Notes: generated by a model not told the origin, from the sequence alone. 64,000 nt of DNA from CALZJC01 sp041574955 (GCA_041574955.1 JBFGNS010000004.1:1-64000); one strand, 5' to 3'. Counted from the first letter of the stretch, positions 7,258 to 17,169 are shown. Program-made: numbers and translations.

Positions 7258-9012
7258 TCACTCCGACTTGCCGGGCTTGTCTGCGGCGCCCGCCGCCGCG
7301 GCCTTCGCCGTCTTGAGTTTGAGGTAGATCGCCTGCTGGGCGATGCCCAGCAGGTTGTTGGTCAGCCAGTAGAGCACCAGCCCGCTCGGGAAGCCGAGGA
7401 ACAGGACGGTGAAGAAGATCGGCATCAGCTGGAACAGGCGCCGCTGCATCGGGTCGGCCGCGCTGGGGGTCAGCTTCTGCTGCAGGAACTGGCTCGCCCC
7501 CATCACCACCGGCAGGACGTAGTAGGGATCGGGCGCCGAGAGGTCCTGGATCCAGCCCAGCCACGGCGCGTGGCGCAGCTCGATCGCCACCGACAGCAGG
7601 TTGTAGAAGGCGAACAGCACCGGCAGCTGAAGCAGCAACGGCAGGCAGCCGCCCGCCGGGTTGACCCCCTCGCTCTTGTACAGCGCCATCACCTCTTCGT
7701 TCATCTTGCGCTGCGCTTCGACGTTCGGCCGGTTCTGCTTGTCCTTGAGCTTGCTGCGGTACTTCTGGCGGATCGCCTGGATCTTCGGGTTGAGCTCCTG
7801 CATCTTCTGCATCGAGACCGTGCTCTTGTGCATCAGCGGAAACAGCAGGAGCCGGATGGCGATGGTCATCAGGATGATCGCCCAACCGTAGTTGGCGACC
7901 ATGTTGGCGTAGATCCAGCGCAGGCTCTTGAGCAGCGGCAGGGTGAGGAAGCGGAACCAGCCGAGCTCGACCGTCTCCTCGAGCCCGTACGGCAACGCCG
8001 CCAGGCGGTCGTACTCCTTGGCCCCCCAGTAGCTGTCGATCTCCACCGCACCCGAGCCGGCCTGCGCCACCAGCGCCAGCACCCGCGCCGCGCCCTCTTC
8101 CTCCTCGCGAGCCTCGACCTCGGCGCCCTCCGCGAACCGGCCGCCGTCGACCGGCAGGAACAACAGCGGCTTGACCAGCACCTGCTCGACACCGGCGAGC
8201 GGCACCAGGGCGTTGAGGAAGTAGGTGTCCTGGATGCCGATCCAGCGCAGCCCCGACACCGGGACCAGGGTGTCGACGTCGGTCTTCGCCGGGTCGAGCC
8301 TCTCGGTGTCGTCGACCTGGCGGTAGATCACCGCGCGGCGGGCGAACCGGTTGCTGGTCTCGTCCGCGGTCGGGTTGCGGATGCCGGGGCCCAGCAGCAG
8401 ACCCCAGTCGGTGCGCCCGGGCACCTCGACCCGGATCCGCAGCAGGCCGTCCGGCTGCAGGGTGATCCGCTTGCTGGCCGTGCCGGCCGCCCCGGAGTAG
8501 CGGAACTCGAGCGACTCACCGCCCGCCTGGTGCCGCACGCGCTCGACGGCGAACAGCGCGCGGTCGAAACCGGTCGACTGTCCGGCGCGGTCGGTGATCG
8601 CGAGCGGATACGGGAAGCCGCTGCGCTGGCGCACCAGGTCCACTTCGCCGCCGCCGGCGGCGGAGTGCTGCTTGAGCCTGAGCGACACCAGCACCGCGCC
8701 GCGGTTCGAGAAGACGGCCTGGTAGCTGTCGCTCTCGAGCGTCAACCGCTGCTCGCTCGCGGCCTCGATCGGCTCGGGCGCCGGCAGGGCCTCGGGCGCC
8801 GCCTCGGGCATGGCGGGTGCGACCGGCGGGGCCTCCTCGGGCGCCGCCGCCACTGGCCCTGCCGAAGGCTCGGCGGTCGGCGGAGCGGCGGCGGGCGCTT
8901 CGCTCACCGGCGGCGGCGTGGGCGGGCGCTCGGGTGCCGGGAACAGCTGCTGCCACAGGATCAGCACCGCCACCGAGAGCAGCGTCGCCAGGAGGAGTCT
9001 TCGCGTATCCAC
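7258..9012 (-). CDS. yidC: Membrane protein insertase YidC
   Basis: 584 aa, the long Gram-negative form. TM1 lies at residues 5-22, followed by a proline/alanine-rich spacer and a large periplasmic beta domain (about 75-330). The conserved insertase core has five membrane segments, including AIILMTIAIRLLLFPL with the groove arginine, and the cytoplasmic coiled hairpin (MQKMQELNPKIQAIRQKY). YidC inserts small membrane proteins alone or with SecYEG. It lies 20 bp downstream of yidD in the rpmH operon. Confidence 0.97.
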   Translation of the reverse strand: MDTRRLLLATLLSVAVLILWQQLFPAPERPPTPPPVSEAPAAAPPTAEPSAGPVAAAPEEAPPVAPAMPEAAPEALPAPEPIEAASEQRLTLESDSYQAVFSNRGAVLVSLRLKQHSAAGGGEVDLVRQRSGFPYPLAITDRAGQSTGFDRALFAVERVRHQAGGESLEFRYSGAAGTASKRITLQPDGLLRIRVEVPGRTDWGLLLGPGIRNPTADETSNRFARRAVIYRQVDDTERLDPAKTDVDTLVPVSGLRWIGIQDTYFLNALVPLAGVEQVLVKPLLFLPVDGGRFAEGAEVEAREEEEGAARVLALVAQAGSGAVEIDSYWGAKEYDRLAALPYGLEETVELGWFRFLTLPLLKSLRWIYANMVANYGWAIILMTIAIRLLLFPLMHKSTVSMQKMQELNPKIQAIRQKYRSKLKDKQNRPNVEAQRKMNEEVMALYKSEGVNPAGGCLPLLLQLPVLFAFYNLLSVAIELRHAPWLGWIQDLSAPDPYYVLPVVMGASQFLQQKLTPSAADPMQRRLFQLMPIFFTVLFLGFPSGLVLYWLTNNLLGIAQQAIYLKLKTAKAAAAGAADKPGKSE

Positions 9013-9032
9013 GGTCGGTCAGGGGCTCTGCG

Positions 9033-9239
9033 TCAAGGCGGGTCGTAGCCGCCGGGGTGGAACGGGTGGCAGCGCAGCAGGCGGCCCACCGCCTTCAGCG
9101 AACCGCGCCAGGGTCCGTACTTGATCAGTGCGCCGCGCGCGTACTGCGAGCAGCTCGGCTCGAACCGGCAGGTGCGGGGCAGCAGCGGCGACAGGTAGCG
9201 CTTGTACAGGTCGATCGCGGCGACCAGCAGGCCGGTCAG
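9033..9239 (-). CDS. yidD: Membrane protein insertion efficiency factor YidD
   Basis: About 68 aa. Clear family pattern: [27 protein letters not shown], then [12 protein letters not shown]. The protein is thought to help YidC-dependent insertion, though its biochemical role is unsettled. No ATG, GTG or TTG lies at the expected start. The best fit is a CTG at 9239 overlapping the rnpA stop (CTGA), implying coupled translation. Otherwise the frame extends about 47 codons upstream inside rnpA to an ATG at 9380. Confidence 0.88.
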   Translation of the reverse strand: MTGLLVAAIDLYKRYLSPLLPRTCRFEPSCSQYARGALIKYGPWRGSLKAVGRLLRCHPFHPGGYDPP

Positions 9240-9625
9240 GCCTCGCGGCCGGGCTTCGGTCCCAGCCCCGCCAGCAGCCGTTCGAGCTCGCTCTCGATCG
9301 ACCCGAAGCCCGCGCTTCCCGCCGGCGGCTTGAAGTGCACCACCAGGTCGACCGCCGGCAAGCTGCTGCGCCCCTGCCATCGCCGGTAGATCTCCCGCGC
9401 CCGCCGTTTCAGGCGGTGCCGCACCACGGCCCGGCCGACCTTGCGGCTGGCCGTGATGCCGAGGCGTGGATGGCCCTCTCGGTTGGGGTGCACATAGAGG
9501 ATGAGCAGCGAGCCGTGTCGCCGCCGGCCGTGGCGGTAGCAGCTCAGGTAGTCGCGCCTGCGCCGCAGCCGGTGTTGCCGCGGCAGGGATTCCCCCCGGG
9601 CCGGGCGAGCCGGCCGTTCGGCCAT
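9236..9625 (-). CDS. rnpA: Ribonuclease P protein component
   Basis: 129 aa basic protein that binds RNase P RNA and helps it trim tRNA 5' ends. The family core is visible: [36 protein letters not shown] and the RNR-like REIYRRW helix. ATG start at 9625, 3 bp after rpmH. The C-terminus is a little extended ([10 protein letters not shown]) and overlaps the likely yidD start. Confidence 0.95.
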   Translation of the reverse strand: MAERPARPARGESLPRQHRLRRRRDYLSCYRHGRRRHGSLLILYVHPNREGHPRLGITASRKVGRAVVRHRLKRRAREIYRRWQGRSSLPAVDLVVHFKPPAGSAGFGSIESELERLLAGLGPKPGREA

Positions 9626-9628
9626 CGC

Positions 9629-9763
9629 TCAGGCGGAGAGGCTCTTGCGACCCTTGCGGCGCCGGCGCTTGAGGATTGCCCGCCCGGCGCGCGTTCGCAT
9701 GCGCGACCGAAAGCCATGGTTCTTCTTGCGCCGCCGGTTGTTGGGCTGAAAGGTGCGTTTCAT
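9629..9763 (-). CDS. rpmH: Ribosomal protein bL34
   Basis: 44 aa. The translation begins [20 protein letters not shown] and ends in KGRKSLSA, the near-invariant bL34 sequence. ATG at 9763, stop at 9629-9631. First gene of the leftward rpmH-rnpA-yidD-yidC-khpB operon. Confidence 0.97.
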   Translation of the reverse strand: MKRTFQPNNRRRKKNHGFRSRMRTRAGRAILKRRRRKGRKSLSA

Positions 9764-9830
9764 GATCTGTCTCTCATCTGCCGCCAGGACGCCGCGAGGA
9801 CCGCAGCCAGCGGGCTAGCGCAAACAACGT

Positions 9831-9860
9831 AATCTACCGGGTTCCGCGACGGCGGGTCAA
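9831..9860 (-). promoter_or_regulatory. Predicted sigma-70-type promoter of the rpmH operon
   Basis: On the minus strand, TTGACC (9860-9855) and TAGATT (9836-9831) are 18 bp apart, about 68 bp before the rpmH ATG. Read from sequence only. Confidence 0.55.
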
Positions 9861-9920
9861 CCCTCACGGCCGGCGGGTAGTGCCCCAGGACACGACCGGC
9901 CGGCGGTGCGGCCTGGACGA

Positions 9921-10010
9921 TGGCGGAGAGGGTGGGATTCGAACCCACGGACCGCTTGCACGGTCAACGGTTTTCGAGACCGCCCCGTTCGACCACTCCG
10001 GCACCTCTCC
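9921..10010 (-). tRNA. tRNA-Ser (CGA)
   Basis: Class II tRNA with a long variable arm. The acceptor GGAGAGG pairs with CCTCTCC, the anticodon loop reads CT-CGA-AA, and the T arm contains GGTTCGAATCC. The discriminator G and an encoded CCA follow (9923-9921). It decodes UCG. Confidence 0.95.
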
Positions 10011-10051
10011 GTGAGGACGAGCGCCACCGCGGCGGTGCCCGTCCTGCGATC

Positions 10052-10144
<93 letters not shown>

Positions 10145-10156
10145 GGTTTCGCGCTC

Positions 10157-10624
10157 TCAAAGAACCGCCGGCCGCTCACGCAGCGCGGCGAAGAACCGCC
10201 GTAGCATACGGGAAGATTCCTCCGCCGACACCCCCTCGGTGACCTCGAGACGATGGTTGAGCCGCTGGTCGGCCACCAGGTTCCCCAGGCTGCCGCAGAA
10301 GCCGGCCTTGGGGTCGCGGGCGCCGAACACCAGCCGCTCGACGCGCGCCAGCACCAGCGCGCCGGCGCACATGGCGCACGGCTCGAGGGTGACGTACATC
10401 GTCGTGCCAGCGAGCCGCCAGCCGCCGACCGCCGCCGCTGCCTGGCGCAGGGCGACGAGCTCGGCGTGCGCCAGCGGGTCGCCGTCGGCCTCGCGCCGGT
10501 TGTGGCCGCGGCCCACGATCTCGCCGCCGCGCACCACCACGGCGCCCACCGGCACCTCCCCAAGCTCCGCCGCGCGGCGCGCCAGCGCCAGCGCCTGCTC
10601 CATCCAGAGTTCGTCTCGTTCCAT
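10157..10624 (-). CDS. tadA: tRNA-specific adenosine deaminase TadA
   Basis: 155 aa zinc deaminase that converts A34 to inosine in tRNA-Arg(ACG). Catalytic motifs are HAE (in PLAHAELVALR) and PCAMC (in TLEPCAMCAGAL), with the family FGARDPKAGFCGS stretch. ATG at 10624. It lies 13 bp upstream of the tRNA-Ser(GGA) gene on the same strand. Confidence 0.95.
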   Translation of the reverse strand: MERDELWMEQALALARRAAELGEVPVGAVVVRGGEIVGRGHNRREADGDPLAHAELVALRQAAAAVGGWRLAGTTMYVTLEPCAMCAGALVLARVERLVFGARDPKAGFCGSLGNLVADQRLNHRLEVTEGVSAEESSRMLRRFFAALRERPAVL

Positions 10625-10704
10625 CGGCGCGCCCCGGGCGGTCCGCCCGCCACCCGATGATAGCCGCCGCCCGCCGCGGCGGCGGGCAGAGCGCGCGGCG
10701 CGCC

Positions 10705-10733
10705 TTTACATACCTCTCTGCCGCGCGTACCAT
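10705..10733 (+). promoter_or_regulatory. Predicted promoter of the SRP RNA
   Basis: TTTACA (10705-10710), a 17-bp spacer, then TACCAT (10728-10733). The mapped 5' end of the RNA stem begins 8 bp downstream, as expected for this promoter. It may also serve dnaX. Confidence 0.6.
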
Positions 10734-10740
10734 CGTTTTC

Positions 10741-10873
10741 GGCAGCGGCGGGCGAAGGGTTCGGGTCCTGTGCACCGAACGGCTCCGAACCTCGTCAGGC
10801 CCGGAAGGGAGCAGCGATAAGGTGCCCGGCTCGGGTGCCGCAGATCAGCCGGAACCCTTCGTCGGCCGCTGCC
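10741..10873 (+). ncRNA. ffs: Signal recognition particle RNA (bacterial small type)
   Basis: Binds Ffh for co-translational targeting of membrane proteins. The ends pair over nine bases (GGCAGCGGC with GCCGCTGCC), then CGAAGGGTTC pairs with GAACCCTTCG. The apical domain carries the hallmark GTCAGGCCCGGAAGGGAGCA segment with the GGAA tetraloop and Ffh-binding internal loops. About 133 nt, slightly longer than E. coli 4.5S. It ends 10 bp before dnaX, a neighbour pair seen in many bacteria. Confidence 0.94.
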
Positions 10874-10883
10874 TTCTGCCGTC

Positions 10884-12746
10884 ATGGCCTACCAGGTTCT
10901 CGCCCGCAAGTGGCGTCCGCAGGATTTCTCCGCCGTCGTCGGCCAGCAGTCCGTCGTGACGGCGCTGCGCAACGCGGTGGTCGAGAACCGCATCGCGCAG
11001 GCCTACCTGTTCTCGGGCATCCGCGGGGTCGGCAAGACGAGCGTGGCGCGCATCTTCGCCAAGGCGCTCAACTGCCCCGAGCGCGACGGCGCCGACCCGT
11101 GCAACCGCTGCGGAGCCTGCGAGGAGATCACCCGCGGCGCCGATCTCGACGTCATCGAGGTCGACGCCGCCACCTACTCCAAGGTCGAGCAGGTGCGCGA
11201 GCTGGCCGAGAGCCTGCGCTACGGGCCGGCGCGCGACCGCTACAAGGTGGTGGTGATCGACGAGATCCACCGGCTGTCGCGCCAGGCGTTCGACGCCCTG
11301 CTCAAGATCGTCGAGGAGCCGCCACCCCATCTGGTCTTCGTATTCGCCACCACCGAGGTCGAGGCGGTGCCGGCGACGATCCTCTCCCGCTGTCAGGAGT
11401 TCCGCTTCCGGCGGGTGCCGACGGCGACCCTGTCCGAGCACCTGCGCCGGATCTGCGACGGCGAGCAGATCACCGCCAGCGACGCGGCGCTCCGCCTGGT
11501 GTCGCGCGCCGGCGAGGGCAGCGTGCGCGACGCGGTCGCACTGCTCGACCAGCTGGCGACCTTCGGCTCGGGAACGGTCGCCGACGAGCAGGCGTCGCGC
11601 ATCCTGGGCGGCGTGGGCGCGGCGTTCCACCTCGGCCTGCTGCGGGCCATCCTGGCCGGTGACAGCGGCACGGTCGCCGGCGCCGCGCGCCAGCTCGACG
11701 GCGAGGGGCGCGACCCGCGCCACGTCTACGCCGAGCTCCTGGCCTACTGCCGCGACGCCCTGCACCTCGCGCTCGGCGGCGACCCCGCCACCATAGACCT
11801 GCCCGGCGACGAGGCGGTCGCGCTGGCGGAGCTGGTCGCCGACCAGCGCTACGAGACCCTGCTGCGGCTGATCCACATGCTGCTGTCGGGCGAGCAGGCG
11901 GTGCGGCGCAGCGAGCAGGGCGCGCTGGCTCTCGAGATCGCCCTGCTACGCGCCGCCGAGCTGCCCAAGCTGACCCGGGTGGAGGAGCTGCTGGGCGGCG
12001 GCGGCCCGGCAAGCGAGGGTCCGGCAAGCGGCGGCCCGGGCGGCGGCGGCCCGAGCGGCGACGGCGAGCCCGCCCCGAAACGGCGCCGCCCGCCGGCGGC
12101 GCGCTCGCGCTCGGCGCCCGGGGCCGACCCCGATCCGGCCGCGGCGCGCCAGGCCGCCGCAGCGAGCGAGCCCGCGAACGACCCCCCGGAAGACCGCCCG
12201 AAAGACCGCTCGAAAGACCCCCCGAACAAGGCCGCGAGCCGGGCGGCCGCTCCGCCGGACCCGCCCGCTTCCGCGCCCAACGAGCCCGCCGGCGAAGCCG
12301 GAAGCGCCGAGCTGCCCTCCGCCGCGGACCGGGCGGCCGCCGACGCCGGCGCGGAGGACAACGGCGACCAGGTGCGCCGGTTCCTAGACCAGGTGAGCCT
12401 GCGGCGCCAGCCGCTGGCGGCGCACCTGGCCGACGCCGAAGAGGTCCGCTTCGAAGACGGCCGGCTCAAGATCGTCGCCCCGGCCGACGACGACTGGCTG
12501 CCGAAGGCGCTGGCGCGCGAGAACAACCGGGCGGTGCTCGAGGAGTGCCTGCACGCGGTGTGGGGCGAGCGCGCCGACTGGCGGCTGGCGACCGGCAGCG
12601 CCGCCCGCGCGCCGCGGCGCCAGGCGCCCACCGAGCCGGCCGCCGCCCCGCCGAGCCACCCGGCAGCCGAGCACCCGGCGGTGCAGGCCGCGCTCGACAT
12701 CTTCGGCGGCACCATCGAGACCATCGACAACAAAACGGAAGGCTGA
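10884..12746 (+). CDS. dnaX: DNA polymerase III subunit gamma/tau
   Basis: 620 aa clamp-loader ATPase. Opens with MAYQVLARKWRPQDFSAVVG. Walker A is GIRGVGKTS, a four-cysteine zinc module lies in NCPERDGADPCNRCGAC, Walker B is VVVIDEIHRLS, and sensor 1 / arginine finger lie near ILSRCQEFRF. Residues 370-490 are low-complexity (Gly, Pro, Ala, Asp; several short D-P/K repeats). The C-terminal ~130 residues correspond to the tau region. No clear slippery run for a gamma-making frameshift is visible. Followed 4 bp later by ebfC. Confidence 0.96.
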   Translation: MAYQVLARKWRPQDFSAVVGQQSVVTALRNAVVENRIAQAYLFSGIRGVGKTSVARIFAKALNCPERDGADPCNRCGACEEITRGADLDVIEVDAATYSKVEQVRELAESLRYGPARDRYKVVVIDEIHRLSRQAFDALLKIVEEPPPHLVFVFATTEVEAVPATILSRCQEFRFRRVPTATLSEHLRRICDGEQITASDAALRLVSRAGEGSVRDAVALLDQLATFGSGTVADEQASRILGGVGAAFHLGLLRAILAGDSGTVAGAARQLDGEGRDPRHVYAELLAYCRDALHLALGGDPATIDLPGDEAVALAELVADQRYETLLRLIHMLLSGEQAVRRSEQGALALEIALLRAAELPKLTRVEELLGGGGPASEGPASGGPGGGGPSGDGEPAPKRRRPPAARSRSAPGADPDPAAARQAAAASEPANDPPEDRPKDRSKDPPNKAASRAAAPPDPPASAPNEPAGEAGSAELPSAADRAAADAGAEDNGDQVRRFLDQVSLRRQPLAAHLADAEEVRFEDGRLKIVAPADDDWLPKALARENNRAVLEECLHAVWGERADWRLATGSAARAPRRQAPTEPAAAPPSHPAAEHPAVQAALDIFGGTIETIDNKTEG

Positions 12747-12750
12747 GCCC

Positions 12751-13047
12751 ATGAACCTCCAGAAGCTGATGCAGCAGGCGCAGCAGATGCAGGCCAAGCT
12801 GCAAAAGGAGATGCAGGAGACCGTCGTCGAGGCATCGATAGGCGGCGGCATGGTCACCGTCGAGATGAGCGGAGTCAAGAAGCTGGTCTCGGTCAAGATC
12901 GACCCCGAGGCCATGGACCCCGAAGACCCGTCGATGCTCGAGGACCTGGTGCTGGCGGCGGTCAACGAGGCGGCCCGCAAGGTCGACGAAGCGCTGCAGG
13001 CCAAGCTGGGCAGCGCGGCCAGCGGCCTGTCGACCGGCCTGGTCTGA
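12751..13047 (+). CDS. ebfC: Nucleoid-associated protein, YbaB/EbfC family
   Basis: 98 aa. Typical YbaB pattern: an N-terminal helix LMQQAQQMQAKLQKEMQE, a small sheet VEASIGGGMVTVEMSG, then LEDLVLAAVNEAARKVDE. These dimers bind DNA and often sit between dnaX and recR, as here (4 bp from dnaX, 20 bp to recR). Confidence 0.95.
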   Translation: MNLQKLMQQAQQMQAKLQKEMQETVVEASIGGGMVTVEMSGVKKLVSVKIDPEAMDPEDPSMLEDLVLAAVNEAARKVDEALQAKLGSAASGLSTGLV

Positions 13048-13067
13048 CCGCCATCGCCGCCTCCGGC

Positions 13068-13652
13068 ATGAAGGATCCGCTGTCCCGGCTGGTCGACGAG
13101 CTGTCGCGTCTGCCCGGCATCGGGCCCAAGACGGCCAGCCGCCTCGCCTACCACCTGCTCAAGATGTCGCGCCAGGACGCGGCCGAGCTGGCCGGTGCGA
13201 TCGTCGCGGTCAAGGACGAGCTGTTCGAGTGCTCGCGGTGCAACTCGATCACCGCCATCGACCCCTGCCGCTACTGCACCGACCCCCAGCGCGACGACGG
13301 GTTGCTGTGCGTCGTCGAGGAGCCGTTCAACATCCGTCCCATCGAGCGCACCGGCGAGTACCGCGGCCGCTACCACGTGCTGGGCGGCGCGCTGTCCCCC
13401 CAGCGCGGCATCGGTCCCGAGCAGCTGGCGGTGGCCGGGCTGATGACGCGGCTCGACGGCGTCGCCGAGGTCATCCTGGCCACCAACCCCGACGTCGAGG
13501 GTGAGGCCACCGCTCTCTACCTGGCGCGACAGCTCAAGGAGCGAGGGGTCACCGTCAGCCGGCTGGCGTTCGGCATGCCGGTCGGCGGCGACATCGAGTA
13601 CACCGACGAGGTGACCCTGGCGCGCTCGCTGAGCGGCCGGCGGGAGCTGTGA
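13068..13652 (+). CDS. recR: Recombination protein RecR
   Basis: 194 aa. HhH motif LSRLPGIGPKTASRLAYHLL, C4 zinc finger CSRCNSITAIDPCRYC, then a Toprim domain (LLCVVEEPFNIRPIERTGEY, RYHVLGGALSPQRGIGPE). Acts with RecO/RecF to load RecA at gaps. Third gene of the conserved dnaX-ebfC-recR operon; recF lies 8.5 kb away. Confidence 0.96.
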   Translation: MKDPLSRLVDELSRLPGIGPKTASRLAYHLLKMSRQDAAELAGAIVAVKDELFECSRCNSITAIDPCRYCTDPQRDDGLLCVVEEPFNIRPIERTGEYRGRYHVLGGALSPQRGIGPEQLAVAGLMTRLDGVAEVILATNPDVEGEATALYLARQLKERGVTVSRLAFGMPVGGDIEYTDEVTLARSLSGRREL

Positions 13653-13698
13653 TCGGAAGCAGCCGCCGCCGCCGCGTCGTGCGACAATCGCCCCGGGC

Positions 13699-14268
13699 AT
13701 GGCCGACGCGGGTAACTTCAAGCTGGCCTTCATCGGCAGCCACGGCGTCGGCAAGACGACGCTGTGCTACGGCCTGGCGGCTCGTCTCAAGGCGCGCGAC
13801 GTCTCGCTCGAGGTGGTGCACGAGGTGGCGCGGCGCTGCCCGCTGCCGATCAACGAGGAGACCGGGGTCGCCGCGCAGTCGTGGATCCTGCACCACCAGC
13901 TGGGCGAGGAGCTGGTGGCCGGTGACCGCTACCCGGTAGTGCTGTGCGACCGCAGCGTCCTCGACAACTACGTCTACCTGCTGCTTGCCGCCGGCCGGCG
14001 ACCAGAGCTCGAGCCGCTGATCGACAGCTGGATGAGGACCTACGACCTGCTGGTGCACGTGCCGATCGTGGCGGCGCCGGCGGCCGACGGCGTGCGCGCC
14101 ACCGACCCCGCGTTCCAGCTCGCTGTCGACCGGCGGCTGGCCGCCGAGCTCGAGCGCCGCGGACTGCCGGCGGTGGTGCTGGACCCGGCCGCCCGCACCG
14201 GCTGGCTCGAGAGCGTCGAGGCGCTGGTGTGGGAGCGGCTCCAGCCGCCCCAGCTGCGGCTGCTATGA
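13699..14268 (+). CDS. P-loop ATP-binding protein (AAA_28/NadR-kinase-like)
   Basis: 189 aa. A Walker A motif IGSHGVGKTTL begins at residue 12, followed by VVHEVARRCP and a LCDRSVLDNYVYL segment resembling nucleoside or nucleotide kinase-like P-loop proteins such as the NadR kinase domain. No adenylyltransferase domain is present. Substrate not identifiable. It starts 46 bp after recR, and the next gene starts only 4 bp after its stop. Confidence 0.7.
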   Translation: MADAGNFKLAFIGSHGVGKTTLCYGLAARLKARDVSLEVVHEVARRCPLPINEETGVAAQSWILHHQLGEELVAGDRYPVVLCDRSVLDNYVYLLLAAGRRPELEPLIDSWMRTYDLLVHVPIVAAPAADGVRATDPAFQLAVDRRLAAELERRGLPAVVLDPAARTGWLESVEALVWERLQPPQLRLL

Positions 14269-14272
14269 GCCG

Positions 14273-14929
14273 ATGAGCGGTCAGGCGGCGCTCTTCCTGC
14301 TGCTCGCGCTGCTGTTCGTGGCCGCCGTAGTGGTGACCGTGGCGGTGGTGCGGCACGCGCCCCGCAGCCGCGCGGCAGAGCTGGTCGACCGCGGTGATTT
14401 CGACGCCGCGCTGGCCGCCGGCGGGCGGCCCGAGGACCGTCGCGCCGCGGCCACCGCCAGCCGCCACCTGCTGCGGTTCGACGCGGCGGCTGCGCTGCTC
14501 GACGACCTGCTCGACGACGAGCCGGACGACGGCGAGGCGTTGGTCGAGCGCGGTCTGGTGGCGGCCTACACCGGCCGCTTCGAGGACGCCCGCCGCTTCC
14601 TCGAGCGCGCGGCCCGGGTGCGCGCCGACCTCGCCGAGAGCATCACGCTGCACCGCGCCTGGCTCGAGCTGCGCGCCGGGCAGGAGGCGGCGGCGCGACG
14701 GCTGTTCGAGGAGATCGACGCTCCTCTCGAGTCCAAGCTGCGGGGCGACCTGGCGGGCGACCCGCTGTTCGCCGAGTGGTTCCTGCAGGCCGCCGAGCTG
14801 TGGCGCGCCACCGGCCGGGGCGAGCTGGCGCGTTGGGCGCTGGCGACCGGCCGGCGGGCGGCAGCCGGCAGCCGGCTGGCGGAGGTGGTGGGAGCCGCCG
14901 GCGAGGCGCCTCCGGCCGCACTACAATAG
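14273..14929 (+). CDS. Membrane-anchored TPR-like protein
   Basis: 218 aa. One N-terminal TM (AALFLLLALLFVAAVVVTVAVV), then helical pairs resembling tetratricopeptide repeats: RGDFDAALAAGG, ALVERGLVAAYTGRFEDARR, ITLHRAWLELRAGQEAAARRLF. Probably a scaffold on the inner membrane; side and partner unknown. The next gene starts immediately after its stop, so it is likely co-transcribed with the cyclic-nucleotide-binding protein. Confidence 0.65.
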   Translation: MSGQAALFLLLALLFVAAVVVTVAVVRHAPRSRAAELVDRGDFDAALAAGGRPEDRRAAATASRHLLRFDAAAALLDDLLDDEPDDGEALVERGLVAAYTGRFEDARRFLERAARVRADLAESITLHRAWLELRAGQEAAARRLFEEIDAPLESKLRGDLAGDPLFAEWFLQAAELWRATGRGELARWALATGRRAAAGSRLAEVVGAAGEAPPAALQ

Positions 14930-15919
14930 GTGGCCGTGAGCGTCGCCGACCAGCTCGGGGCCATCGCCCTGTTCGCCCACTTCGAGGCCGACGATCTGGG
15001 CAGCCTGGCCGCCGCCACCAGCGCCCACCGGGCGGCGGCGGGCGGCCGGCTCGACGAGCTGGCCGACAGCGCCTTCCTGGTCGAGCGCGGCAGCGTCGAG
15101 CTGAGCCGCACGACGCCGTACGGACCGTTCGTGTTGCGCCGCGTCGGCGACGGCGCGCTGTTCGGGGAGGCGACGCTGCTCGGGTTCCAGGCCGGCGCCG
15201 ACATGCTGGCCGCCGAAGCCGAGACCAGCGCCCTGGTGTTCGACCGTGACACCGTCGCCGCCCTTTCCGAGGCCAGCCAGCGGTTCCACCTCAGCCTGTT
15301 GTGGTCGCTGTGGAAGAGCCTGTCCGGCAAGCTGCGGCGAGCCAACGACCGGCTCACCGAGTTCTTCAACCCGGCGCTCGACGCGCCGCAGGGGGAGCCG
15401 CCGTCACGCCCCGCGCCGGCGGCCGGCTTCCGCGTCGACATCGCCGCCAAGCGCGGCCTGTTCCAGGAGCAGCGGCTGTCGGGCCTCGAGATCAACTTCC
15501 TCACCACGCTGTCGCGCGAAGAGCGCTACGCCGACGGCGAGGCCGTCTTTCACGAGGGCGAGCCGGCCGAGGCGATGTACGTGGTGCTCGACGGCAAGGT
15601 CCGGATCAGCAAGCACATTCCCGGCGTCGGCGAGGAGGCGCTGTCGTTTCTCGAGCGCGGCGCCTACTTCGGCGAGATGGCGCTGATCGACAGCCAGGCG
15701 CGCTCGGCCAGCGCGGTGGCGCACGGCGGCGAGGCGGTGGTGCTGGCGATTCCGCGCGACGTGCTGGGCGGGCTGCTCGACATCCGGAAGACCTCCTCGC
15801 CTCGGCTGCTGCGCCTGCTGTGCGAGATGCTCTGCCGGCGGCTGCGCGAGCTCGACGACAAGCTGGTCGGCTGGCACATCCTGTCCGCCGGCTCGCCGCC
15901 GCACGCGGCGGCCGACTAG
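14930..15919 (+). CDS. Protein with two cyclic-nucleotide-binding-like domains, no DNA-binding domain
   Basis: 329 aa. Two CAP_ED-type beta-roll domains. The first (about 15-105) is degenerate. The second (about 195-300) keeps a canonical phosphate-binding cassette, YFGEMALIDSQARSASAVA, with FGE, R and S/A in place. The C-terminus ends in helices without a winged helix, so it is not a CRP-type transcription factor. Start GTG at 14930 (or 14936). Its stop TAG lies in the left terminus of element E copy A. Confidence 0.78.
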   Translation: MAVSVADQLGAIALFAHFEADDLGSLAAATSAHRAAAGGRLDELADSAFLVERGSVELSRTTPYGPFVLRRVGDGALFGEATLLGFQAGADMLAAEAETSALVFDRDTVAALSEASQRFHLSLLWSLWKSLSGKLRRANDRLTEFFNPALDAPQGEPPSRPAPAAGFRVDIAAKRGLFQEQRLSGLEINFLTTLSREERYADGEAVFHEGEPAEAMYVVLDGKVRISKHIPGVGEEALSFLERGAYFGEMALIDSQARSASAVAHGGEAVVLAIPRDVLGGLLDIRKTSSPRLLRLLCEMLCRRLRELDDKLVGWHILSAGSPPHAAAD

Positions 15920-16095
15920 CCTGGCCTACTCGCCGCCGCTCGGCGAGCGGCCGCAGGGGCCTGAAGATCCGCGACTTGCCGCCCGCGGGCACCGCAGGCG
16001 TACTCCAGACTACGTCGAGGATGCCCGGACAAGCGGAAGTCGCGCAGCTTCGGGTGCATCCGGACGCGCGACGGCGGCGCGGTGAGAAGGTCGGG

Positions 16096-16099
<4 letters not shown>
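15916..16099. repeat. Element E, copy A (184 bp, inverted termini ending in CTAG)
   Basis: The left end CTAGCCTGGCCTACTCGCC and the reverse complement of the right end CTAGCCCGACCTTCTCACC agree at 17 of 21 positions. An internal hairpin GCCGCTC-GGC-GAGCGGC follows the left end. Interior segments GCCGCAGGGGCCTGAAGATC and GCATCCGGACGCGC recur in copy B (46416-46543). It lies between two converging genes and both stop codons (15917-15919 plus, 16098-16096 minus) fall in its CTAG ends. Possibly a mobile MITE-like element or a bidirectional terminator. Confidence 0.75.

Positions 16100-17169
<1,070 letters not shown>

Noticed and set aside
12090..12260. Programmed frameshift in dnaX giving a gamma subunit
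   Set aside because: The low-complexity region lacks an A-rich slippery heptamer or a clear stimulatory stem; nothing supports it from sequence alone.
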